From the NCBI GenBank assembly GCA_964035575.1, contig OZ037848.1, positions 1,178,001 through 1,242,000 of the forward strand: a DNA stretch of 64,000 nucleotides, read 5' to 3'. Below are positions 1 to 9,386 of the stretch, in pieces. The notes under the pieces are model-generated. The model did not search any database. It saw only the letters and a list, made by a program, of their open reading frames with translations, and was not told the DNA's origin. Source of the stretch: Rhynchopus sp. YZ270_cl-10 (Eukaryota > Euglenozoa > Diplonemea > Diplonemida > Diplonemidae). Each line of letters opens with the position of its first letter. Within the stretch, counting starts at the first letter, position 1. A program made the position numbers and the translations under genes.

Positions 1-1
1 C

Positions 2-1948
2 ACGAAGGCTAAGCTGACGGAGGTCGTAATGCCTTCTTCTTTACCACAGATGGCCACAGAGGAAGAGGACGCCCAGAGCTTTGCGGACTGTGTGCAGGAG
101 ATGTATGAGGATGGAGACGTGGCTAAGTCTTTTTTTAAGAGTCTTGCACCTGAAACGAGAGCAGAGGTGTTGCGCAGCATGAAAGAAGAGCTTGAAATGG
201 CGCGCCACGAATCGAAGGCGCCGGGAAGGGAACAGCTCTTCCGCCTTGCCCTCCTTGCGGGCCTGCCGATGATCGGCTTTGGGTTTATGGACAACGCTAT
301 TATGATTGTGGCGGGCGACTATTTGGATACACAGTTTTGCTACCATTTGGGGTTGTCAACACTGTTCGCAGCTGCCTTAGGGAATGTAGTATCAGACGTG
401 GCAGGTGTCGCAACAGCTGGTCCCATCGAAACCCTTATGCGCAACCTCGGAATGAAAGGGCACGGCCTCACCCCCGGGCAGCTCAAACACCCAATGGTGC
501 TCTCCTTCAAATACCTCGGTACAGCTGTAGGCGTCGCGTTCGGCTGTTTCATCGGCATGTTCCCACTGCTCTGGCCAAAAGAGTTCCGTCTCTGGCCTAC
601 CCGCGAAGATGTATGGGTCGGGTGGGTTCCTTCGTTTCTTTCCTTTATTATTATTCATTCATGAAGGATTTTTTTTTTTTTTGGTGAGAGAGAAGAGAGA
701 GGCATCTATCCAAAGAAATGTGATTTTATTGGATCTTTGAATGTAAAGTAGATGAAATTGATTACCGTCTTTTGAAAAATTATGGACCAGAAAAATAGGT
801 CCATAAAAAAAAAAAAATCCCAAAAAGTCCATAATTGTTCTGGTCCATCATTGTTCTGGTCCATGTTATTTCTGGTCCATCTGTGTTAGGCTTTTTTTTT
901 GAACTTGTCCATTTTCAGACCCATTCCGAGCTTTCGGTACCGCACGTTGGCGGGGCATCTCGGCTTATATGTGGGCCCGGTAGACCCATTCCGAGCTTTC
1001 TCCCCACACAAGCGGTCGTCAAAATTCTGGACAAGTACAAAAAAACCCCACACATGTGTCGGACCAGAAAAATAGGTCCATAAAAAAAAAAAAATCCCAA
1101 AAGGTCCATAATTGTTCTGGTCCATCATTATTCTGGTCCATGTTATTTCTGGTCCATATTTTTTCAAAAGACGGTAATTGGTGGTGCAAAAGTGGTGACT
1201 AAGCAAAGGGAGGCTTAGGTTCATCGTGAATGATTTTTTTTTTTTAAATCTTTGCAAATTTGGGCCTGGAAAAACCATTGAGGTTTTGCTGGGTTTTTGT
1301 TTTGTTTTGTCTTTTTGTTGTCTTTCACTTGTTCTTTTGCGTACCTGCGTCACACGAGACGTGGTTTGTACGTTTCCTTTCTTTGGTTTTTTTTCTTCTG
1401 TCAGCTCATCCATTTAAGCTGTTTTTCTCTTTTTCTTTTCTGTTTTTGGTAAACAGAGGAACAGCTTTTTTTGGAGAAAATACCATTTTTTTTCTTTCGA
1501 GGTGAGTAAGCATCATCTTACCAGCTTTACTTTCTCTTTTTTTTTTTTTTGTTTTCCCCCCTCCCTTTTGCCATCGTTTACTTGAGGTTTGCCTTGCCCC
1601 TTCCTTCCCTTTGCCTTTTACGTTTCATTTTTGGCTCTTTTTTTTTGCTTTTTTTGCTTTTTTTTTGCTTTTATTCATTGTACTTTGCCTTTTCCTCCCC
1701 AATCTTCTTGTTCCCTCAAAATTACATCACAGAACACAGTATGAACTGGTTCGGTTGTTGAAGCCAATTTTCTTCATGACCTGACCACTCTTTTTTTTTT
1801 TGGTACACTGCCACGGGCTGTTGTATTTCAAGTCAACTTTTTTTTTTCACTTTTTTCATTATTTTTCCCATTTACACAGATTCATTTGAACAAGAAGGAA
1901 GCCGAACAAAAGGAAATAGAAAAGACAGAAAAGGCCCCCGCAAGCTGA
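2..1948 (+). CDS. TMEM65: TMEM65-family membrane protein, 5' end possibly outside window
   Basis: Exons 29-610 and 1880-1948; the intron 611-1879 begins GTATGG and ends ACAG. The first in-window ATG is at 29, but the frame stays open to base 2, so the gene may start further left. The core (about residues 80-180 from that ATG) has the TMEM65 hallmarks: a hydrophobic segment with GFGFMDNAIMIVAG, then AAALGNVVSDVAG, then AVGVAFGCFIGMFPLLW, which are three membrane segments. In animals TMEM65 is a mitochondrial inner-membrane protein; location here is inferred from the family. The second exon encodes a short Lys/Glu-rich tail of 22 residues ending in TGA. It joins in phase, which supports the intron. 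The intron carries a MITE (761-1178) and short repeats of families A and C. Confidence 0.85.
761..1178. mobile_element. MITE-like element in TMEM65 intron
   Basis: Terminal inverted repeats of about 30 bp start ATTACCGTCTTTTGAAAAA at 761 and end at 1178, with one or two mismatches. Inside, a block of about 95 bp rich in TCTGGTCCAT motifs occurs twice in the same direction (about 781-871 and 1063-1156). No coding capacity is seen. No clear target duplication could be read at the borders. Confidence 0.65.
1195..1240 (+). repeat. Family A short repeat (TMEM65 intron)
   Basis: Variant of the family A core: GACTAAGC, a loop, GGCTTAG, GTTCATC, then a T run. The two arms can pair as a 6-bp hairpin. 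Confidence 0.55.
1801..1850 (+). repeat. Family C short repeat (TMEM65 intron)
   Basis: Contains GGTACACTG, a GGGCT.TTGTATTTCAAGTCAAC-like tail and a T run, as in the other family C copies. It lies about 30 bp before the intron acceptor. Confidence 0.5.
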
Positions 1949-2860
1949 GTGTCAGGATAGCACAACTAGGGGTGGGAAAAAACGGAATTCAATCTGTCTT
2001 TTTTTTTTTTTTCTTCCTTCTCGAAAAAAAAAAAAAAAAATGGGGGGCAGTGGTGTGTGGGTAGGGACAGCGACGAAAAATAAAACAACCGCGCAGGAGA
2101 AGTGTGTGGATAACCTAACAGGCATTTTTCTATCTCTTGAGGAATCTGCCCTATTAGTTTAACCCCCCCTTCCATCTGTGTTTTTTTTTGTCCTGTTCCC
2201 TACCTATACTCTTCTACACCCTTACAATTTCATTTTTTCTCACCTCTTTTTGCTCTATGAGATGTGCCCTGGCTTTGGTCAGATGCATATTGTTCTCCTG
2301 TCACGCTGTAAGCGCACTGGAAGCTAAGCTGAAAGAAGCCCGCTTGCAGGTTGTATGATTGTTGCGCAGGAGAATCCTGGTAATGGTAGCACAAAAAAAA
2401 ACAGACAGAAAGTTTATTGTGCATGCCATATACTGGACGCGATGGAGGATGTTGCAAACATGATGATTCTCTGCGCAAAACACTAAAGTGCCGCTTTTGA
2501 GCGAAGTGAAGAGCCGCAGAAGGAGAGGAAGAGAGGGGGCGGCTTTACCTCTCCCCGATCATTTGACAAACAAAGCAAAACAAAAACAAAAACAAAAAAA
2601 AACTGAAGAAAAAAAAATGAGTGTATAACGCACCTTTTGGTGAGGAATTGCCAATAAAACTAATAAAATAAATAAAAACGTAGCCTGTGGGCGACATGTG
2701 TGGAGCCCGCTAGGCGATTAGTCGACACTAACAAAAATAGAGTGGGTTGGGGGAATTGGGGGTTTGGGTAGGAAAGTGTTGAGATAAATTGATAATGTTT
2801 AGATATTTAGAGCGTGTAGGGTGATGGGTAAATGGAAGGCCGAAGTGGGGGGGAGGGGCA
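1949..2860. other. Gap without recognised genes
   Basis: T- and A-rich low-complexity sequence. The part from about 2240 to 2540 is less biased but holds no convincing reading frame, tRNA or other RNA that I recognise. Confidence 0.5.
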
Positions 2861-2863
2861 GGT

Positions 2864-3207
2864 GCATGTGTTGCATGTGTTGCATGTGTTGCATGTGTTG
2901 CATGTGTTGCATGTGTTGCATGTGTTGCATGTGTTGCATGTGTTGCATGTGTTGCATGTGTTGCATGTGTTGCATGTGTTGCATGTGTTGCATGTGTTGC
3001 ATGTGTTGCATGTGTTGCATGTGTTGCATGTGTTGCATGTGTTGCATGTGTTGCATGTGTTGCATGTGTTGCATGTGTTGCATGTGTTGCATGTGTTGCA
3101 TGTGTTGCATGTGTTGCATGTGTTGCATGTGTTGCATGTGTTGCATGTGTTGCATGTGTTGCATGTGTTGCATGTGTTGCATGTGTTGCATGTGTTGCAT
3201 GTGTTGA
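2864..3207 (+). repeat. 9-bp minisatellite, unit TGCATGTGT
   Basis: About 38 nearly perfect head-to-tail copies of a 9-bp unit. As 9 is a multiple of 3 the array is open in most frames and yields artificial Met-Cys-Cys, His-Val-Leu and Cys-Asn-Thr repeats. No gene is called here. Confidence 0.95.
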
Positions 3208-3398
3208 TGGTAGAATACAATGCAGTCACCAGGAAGGTCGGTGGACTGTTGACTGTTGCATTGTTTGGTGTTGAGGTAAATGCCGTTCTGCAAGACATAA
3301 CTAGCCCTCTCATTTGGCTACTTTTGTTTTGTACAAGAAACACAGGCATTTTTCTTTTTTCTTTTTTTCTCTTTTTTTTTTTTTTTTGTGCAATCAAC

Positions 3399-3694
3399 CA
3401 GGCTCTCCGCTAGGATTTCCGATTTTGAAAATGTTCTGTTGATGGTCCACGTGGTGGGGTACATGCTTGCGCCGCAGGCGCACGGTACGCAACTTTTTTT
3501 TTTTTCAACGCCCGATTTTGACTTTTCTGGGACGTTTGAGCACTCACCTCTCCATATCTTCTTCTCCTGAGCTTTTTTGACAAGTAGAACGGGTCTGAAC
3601 CACTCAGCAGAACTTTTTTTTTTTTTTTTTTTTTCCCATTTTCAAAAAGTTCTGTTGACAATCAACAGAACTTTAGTACCTAGCGGAGTGCCTG
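3399..3694 (+). mobile_element. hAT-type MITE, copy 1
   Basis: A 296-bp element with inverted ends CAGGCTCTCCGCTAGG and CCTAGCGGAGTGCCTG. It is flanked by AATCAAC on both sides (3392-3398 and 3695-3701). A second copy lies inverted at 5870-6157. The CAGGC end and the duplication of about 8 bp point to the hAT superfamily. There is no transposase inside. Long T runs and the motif GTGCGCCTGCGGC (read here on the other strand) are shared with the element at 16552. Confidence 0.85.
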
Positions 3695-4006
3695 AATCAA
3701 CGAAACAACTTTACTTACCGACCCTACTATTTTTTTTGTTGCCGATCTCACAAACGACCGCCAACAAACCAACAAAAAGGTAGCGAGCCACCTCGAATGG
3801 CTAGACTACTACAACCACGATTTAGGGGGTTCTAATACTTACACGGCGGACTTGTAAGGACGTCATTACGAAGTAACCCCCCGTCATGACATAGTGACGC
3901 GCGTATTTTCACCCCGTTTTTGCCCTCGTCACTGTCATTACGAGTCCACCGTGTACCGCAATTTTCAGCACCTTCCAACGTTTTTTTTTTTCTTCTTTTT
4001 TTCTTT

Positions 4007-4511
4007 CACGGGTCAGGAAAGATCTTTTTTTTTTTTTTTTTTTTCGAGAAAAAAAATCCTCTTCTCCCGAAAAAAAAAAAAAAAAAAAGATTTTTGGGAG
4101 AAAAAAAAAAAGAGAAAAGATTTGAAAATCCTGGAAAAATCCTGGAAAAATCCTGAAAAATCCTGGAAAAATCCATGAAATTTCATGAAAAATCTCGAGA
4201 TCTTGAGAAATCTTTGAAAAAAAAAAAAAAGATTTTCAAAATCTTTTTTTTTTTTTTTCCCCCAAAAAGATTTTTCAAAATCCCAAAAATCTTTTTTATC
4301 TTTTTTTTGAGAAAAAAAAGATTTTCAAGATCTTTTTCATCTTTTTTTCTCTTTTTTTTCTTTTTTTTCCTTTTTTTTCCAGGATTTTTCAAAGATCTCA
4401 AAGATCTCGAGAGATCCTGAAAAAAAAAGACAAAAATCCTGAAAATCTTGATTTTTTTTTTTTTCTCCCGAAAAAAGACAAAAAAAGACAAAAGATCTTT
4501 CCTGACCCGTG
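4007..4511. mobile_element. Non-autonomous DNA element with 6-bp target duplication
   Basis: Inverted ends of about 22 bp, CACGGGTCAGGAAAGATCTT at the left and its complement at the right, flanked by TTCTTT on both sides (4001-4006, 4512-4517). The inside is made of A and T runs with GGAAAAATCC motifs and has no coding capacity. The CACGG end and 6-bp duplication match the transposase-bearing element at 52741-56270, so the two may be mobilised by related enzymes. Confidence 0.7.
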
Positions 4512-4548
4512 TTCTTTCTCTTTTTGGAAAACAAAGTACGGTTTTGTA

Positions 4549-5489
4549 AGGGTGGGCGAATTGACAAAATTAATTCGGGTTATTGGCGTCATGGATTTCA
4601 GAATTCTGGAAAAAAAAAAGTTTTCTCTTGGTCCCCCACCAAAAAACCAAAAAATTCTAGAAAACACATGTGATTTCTAGTTTTTAAATTTGGTGGCTTC
4701 GGCAAATTGACCCCACCACAGAACGGGTGGATTCAGGAAATGCAAATGCCGGTGTTTTCGAACAAAATAAAAAATACAAAATGCCCGCGTTTTTTGCAAA
4801 ATGTACACGCATGGGGGGCCCTAAAATCCCTGTTACCGTGTGTTTCTACAGGCAAACACTTGGACCCTATACCTTACATTTACGGGTTTTGACCAAAACC
4901 AAGAACTCGTCCATTTCGGCAAATCGACCCCACCGCAGAACGGACAGATTCCGAAAATGCAAATGCCGGTGTTTTTGCACATTTTCATGTTTCAGCATCA
5001 GGGAGAGAAAATCTGGTTGTGGTATTTACCTTGTCCCCTTTACCTTACACTCATTTTGACCAAAACCAAGAACTTGGCCATTTCGGCAAAGTGACCCCAC
5101 CACAGCGCGGACAGATTCCGGAAATGCCAATCGCGGTATGTTTTGGGGCTGAAAAATTTTCAGGAGAAAATATTTTTCAGTAGCATTTTTTGGCCGAAAA
5201 TGGGCCCCACGTATTAGTGACTGGGCTCATATTTTCAAAAATTGACGTGGTCAAAAAATTGTCCAATTTTTGAGATTGACCCCACCACTTTCTGGACGGA
5301 TTCCGGAAATGCCAAAAAACTGTGTTTTGGGTCACGAATCTCTACCCCGTCACCCAATAACCAGTTTTTCCTGATGAAAACTTTTTTTCCTGAAAACTTT
5401 TTTTTTCTGAAAACTTTTTTTCTGCGTCATGCGTCAGCGTTTTCTCTGCGTCATGTAACCCGAATTAATTTTGTCAATTCGCCCACCCT
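4549..5489. mobile_element. Non-autonomous DNA element with 34-bp inverted ends
   Basis: Ends AGGGTGGGCGAATTGACAAA and continuing for about 34 bp, inverted at 5456-5489. The inside has four diverged copies of a block marked by GACCCCACC (4709, 4926, 5093, 5278), spaced about 167-217 bp. The same motif recurs in the element at 16552-17514. No transposase is present and no clear target duplication was read. Confidence 0.7.
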
Positions 5490-5557
5490 AATGTTCTGTT
5501 GTGTTCTCATATCTTTCTCTCTCTCTCTCTCTTGTTTGCTGTTATGCGTGTCTGTGT

Positions 5558-5605
5558 GTGAACCCAAGCCTCTCGTAACAAGCATGAGAGGCTCGGGTTC
5601 ACCTG
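5558..5605 (+). repeat. Hairpin built from two inverted family A cores
   Basis: GTGAACCCAAGCCTCTCGT is followed after a few bases by a nearly complementary arm containing GAGAGGCTCGGGTTCAC, giving a hairpin with a stem of about 18 bp. The right arm resembles the family A core. Confidence 0.5.
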
Positions 5606-5869
5606 ACCTCTTTCTTTCTTTGGTGTATGCACCAATGAGGCTCTTTCAGCTTCAAGGTGGCTACACACGGGAGGCTTAGATGCATCTTGCTAGCTTTTTC
5701 AACGATGGTAAAAGGTGTGTGCACTTGCACGAGAGGGAGCATTCATCTCACAAAGTTTTTTCTCTTTTATTTGCTATATTTTGCGCAGCATAAGTCTATT
5801 GAATACTTCTCCTCTCCCCAGTGAATTGCAGCTAAAAAAAAAAAAACTGGCAAATAAAACAGGCACTCC

Positions 5870-6157
5870 GCTAGGTACTAAAGTTCTGTTGATTGTCAAC
5901 AGAACTTTTTGAAAATGGGGAAAAAAAGAAAAAAAAAAAAAGTTCTGCTAAGTGGTTCAGACCCGTTCTACCTGTCAAAAAAGCTCAGGAGAAGAAGATA
6001 TGGAGAGGTGAGTGCTCAAACGTCCCAAAAAAGTCAAAATCGGGCGTTGGTAAAAAAAAAAGTTGCGTACCGTGCGCCTGCGGCGCAAGCATGTACCCCA
6101 CCAACGTGGACCATCAACAGAATATTTTCAAAATCGGAAATCCTAGCGGAGAGCCTG
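5870..6157 (-). mobile_element. hAT-type MITE, copy 2 (inverted)
   Basis: Reverse-orientation copy of the element at 3399, 288 bp, with ends CAGGCACTCCGCTAGG and CCTAGCGGAGAGCCTG. A perfect 8-bp target duplication AAATAAAA flanks it (5862-5869, 6158-6165), which is diagnostic of hAT-type insertion. Confidence 0.9.
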
Positions 6158-6165
6158 AAATAAAA

Positions 6166-7183
6166 ATCGATAAAAAAAAAAAAAAAAACCGCAAAAAAAA
6201 GTGCACCGCATATGCTTATACAACCATGGTGTATTTTCAAACAATTCTTAGAGAGTCAGCGTTCATGTGTACACCGTAGGTTACAGTTGGAAATATATGT
6301 CAACGTTGTTGATGCCTTTTTAAGATGTGTACGCAGGTGAGTCATATTCGATCTTTCAACGTTCATTTTACCTAAATAAAGTGGTTGCAGACACTTTTTA
6401 AAAAAAACAGTCTTGCTTTGCGTAAATGAATTTTGCACAATTTTTTTTTTGCATTCATTTTTCATTATCATCTGTATAAAGCAGTAAATAAAAGGCAGGT
6501 CACCGCTGCTGGGACTCAGATTTGGGGGGAATTGTCCAGCAGTGCAAGGGAGGAGGGGGGGCATTGTCTTTGGCGAAACGACATTTTTTTTAAAAAATAT
6601 GCCTTCTATTCATTAGAGTATGGAAAGTATATTGGTGAGACAGAAATCCAAAAAAAAACGAAGTACACGACAACTACGCACTAAGTACGCAAGAAGTACG
6701 CAATATAGGGTCGTCAGGAGCACCATATATGAAATATTTTTTGATTTTATTTGAGGTGACAACAAACAGCGCAGACTTGGGATAAGTTAGTAAAACCCCC
6801 CTTTTTTTTATATATTGGATTTTTATTTTTGCTTGCAAAAGCGGGGAACAAACCCCTTTTTTTGAGCACACAAAAAAAAAACAAAAGAAGTACAAAAATT
6901 ACACTTTATTTTTGGGATGAGCCACACCATATTGAGGATTTTGTTTTCTTCTTCTTCAGATACCTCAAAATGGATGTAGGACTGCATGGTTGGGGTCCAC
7001 TCATGATGCACCGGTCATTGCACCGAAGGTGCACTGTTTACGAGAGGGCTTTGTTTTTCAAGTCAACTTTTTTTTCTTCATTTTTTTCATTCTATCGGGG
7101 GAGGGGGGGGTAAAATACGGGAAGGGGAGGGAAAGAATGGTTCTCAGTTATTAAACTGAGGGCTGAGCAATCTTGCCAAATTC

Positions 7184-7215
<32 letters not shown>

Positions 7216-7217
7216 TT

Positions 7218-7260
<43 letters not shown>

Positions 7261-7459
7261 ATATTTTCGCTGTCTTGTCGTTTCATTGTATTGATATGCT
7301 ACTGCTGGGTTTTCTGTATGATATCAACTTCACTTTTTATGCTGATCGTCGGTGGGAAAGCAATAGGCAGTTTCAGTCCATTTTGTCTTCAAAGACTCAG
7401 CGGCTGTGGCCAAATTCTGTGCTATACTGAAAAAAAAGCAGTTACTTTAAAACGTCTAG
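6166..7459. other. Gap without recognised genes
   Basis: Low-complexity AT-rich sequence with one family C repeat near 7000-7070 and a 30-plus base T run at about 7222-7258. No coding sequence is supported. Confidence 0.5.
7000..7075 (+). repeat. Family C short repeat
   Basis: Contains GCACCGGTCATTGCACC, AGGTGCACTG, GAGAGGGCTTTG and TTCAAGTCAAC followed by a T run, close to the family C consensus. Confidence 0.6.
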
Positions 7460-7510
7460 TATAGTGGAGCTCATCCTCGGGTGTCTACACTAATACAGCC
7501 AACAAACATC
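7460..7510 (+). repeat. Family B short repeat
   Basis: Starts TATAGTGGAGCTCATCCTCG and continues GGTGTCTACACTAATACA, the family B consensus; the usual TTTTCAAA end is diverged. Confidence 0.65.
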
Positions 7511-7743
7511 ATCTACAAAAAATAATGCAAATCACTCAATCAGTCTACACACAACCAAGTATTCGAAAAAAAAGAAAGTATTTTATTTGTTGTATCAACA
7601 ACAAACAACGTCTCGACCCACTAAAACGAGGTTACCGACCCGACTGTGTCCCAAACTACTTCAAAATTAAAGGGGGGTGGGTGTAGAAGTGGAGTTTTGA
7701 GAGTTACTAAACTATCATATTTTTTTTTAAAGTATAGTGGAGT

Positions 7744-8918
7744 CAGGCCTTTTGCTAACCATCATGCCATCATGCCACGTTTTTGGGCGTTTTTTATTTT
7801 TTTTCCCATCATGCCACCATCATGCCACGGGGGGGTGGTGGGGCAGGGCTTTCGCTCTCCATCACCTGGGGATTTCCCCCCAGATGGCATGATGGCATGA
7901 TGGCATGATGGCATGATGGCATGATGGCATGATGGCATGATGGCATGATGGCATGATGGCATGATGGCATGATGGCATGATGGCATGATGGCATGATGGC
8001 ATGATGGCATGATGGCATGATGGCATGATGGCATGATGGCATGATGGCATGATGGCATGATGGCATGATGGCATGATGGCATGATGGCATGATGGCATGA
8101 TGGCATGATGGCATGATGGCATGATGGCATGATGGCATGATGGCATGATGGCATGATGGCATGATGGCATGATGGCATGATGGCATGATGGCATGATGGC
8201 ATGATGGCATGATGGCATGATGGCATGATGGCATGATGGCATGATGGCATGATGGCATGATGGCATGATGGCATGATGGCATGATGGCATGATGGCATGA
8301 TGGCATGATGGCATGATGGCATGATGGCATGATGGCATGATGGCATGATGGCATGATGGCATGATGGCATGATGGCATGATGGCATGATGGCGTGATGGC
8401 GTGATGGCGTGATGGCGTGATGGCACCTTAAAATTTTTCTGCTCGCTGCGCTCGCGGAGGTATACCTCAAAAAAAATTCCCGCTCGCTTCGCTCGCGCTG
8501 TACGCTATTTTCTTCCTGCCTACGGTGCCATTTTACAATGTCTAAGGGGATTCCCTTGCATTTTGCAGCCAGAAATGAAACTTGACCCAAGCTGCAAAAA
8601 TTTGACCATTGTTATTTCAAAGTGACCCAACCGTTGCAACAGCCCCTGCTTCTGGCAGACGTATTGATTTTGTACGGTTAGTGTACGTAAGGCGCAAGAC
8701 CAAGCACCGTTAATAAAGGATTAGATTCCGTTTTTGTTATCTTGCAAAACTGACCCTTCGCCTCTCCACCCTGTGGCTGGCAGGGAGGCGCGCGCGAAGC
8801 GCGCGACGACCGCTTTTACCAGGTGGGAAAGCTCGGAATGTACTTTTTTTCCAGGAAATTATTTTTTTTGACCATCATGCCATTCAGGGGGAAAATCCCA
8901 AAGTTAGCAAAAGGCCTG
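7744..8918. mobile_element. hAT-type element inserted in a family B repeat
   Basis: Inverted ends CAGGCCTTTTGCTAAC at 7744 and GTTAGCAAAAGGCCTG ending at 8918. ATAGTGGAG, the start of a family B repeat, lies on both sides (7734-7742 and 8919-8927), so the element landed in a family B copy and duplicated its start. Most of the inside is an 8-bp satellite (7884-8424). No transposase is present. Confidence 0.75.
7884..8424 (+). repeat. 8-bp minisatellite, unit GATGGCAT
   Basis: About 67 copies of an 8-bp unit; the last four carry GATGGCGT instead. The same unit in reverse (ATGCCATC) stands just inside the left end of the host element at 7760-7780, so the array probably grew from a subterminal motif. 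Frames through it give artificial repeats of eight residues. Confidence 0.95.
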
Positions 8919-8972
8919 ATAGTGGAGCACACTCTTAGGGTGGCTACACTAATACAACCAAATTTTCAAAAA
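8919..8972 (+). repeat. Family B short repeat (interrupted by the element at 7744)
   Basis: Reads ATAGTGGAGCACACTC, GGGTGGCTACACTAATACAA, CCAAATTTTCAAA. This is the body of the family B copy that was split by the hAT-type insertion. Confidence 0.7.
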
Positions 8973-9386
8973 AAAAAAAATGAACGGATTTTTTCCCCTC
9001 TAAATCGCACTTTATTTCATTCTAATACACAAAAGAAGGGTTAGGATATTGTCTTCTATTCTTCGATCAATAGCGAAATAGTAGTGCTTACCGACGCAAT
9101 ACAAGAAGCAACTGTATACTGTTCACAACAGTTTTTCAACAAAGGCATGCATCGTCTGAAAAAAAACTGTTGCAAGCAGTATGCAATTGCTTCTTGCATT
9201 GTGCCATCGTGTAAGCACCACTATCTCGCCATAATAAAAGGCATGATCGGTGTGGATTATGTACCATATTCCCTCCCTCTTCCATCCTCCCGAGAGTCAT
9301 ACAATGTCTCGCAAAAGGTAACGTCCCCTCCAGTAAAATAAGCAAGTTCCCCCCCCCCCCCCCCCATAGGGCCAGCGACTCCCGTA

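Noticed and set aside
2799-3413. Long frames of Met-Cys-Cys, His-Val-Leu or Cys-Asn-Thr repeats on both strands
   Set aside because: They are products of the 9-bp satellite; no gene features flank them.
7762-8590. Frames of about 200-240 codons with an eight-residue His-rich repeat
   Set aside because: They are products of the 8-bp satellite inside a non-autonomous element.
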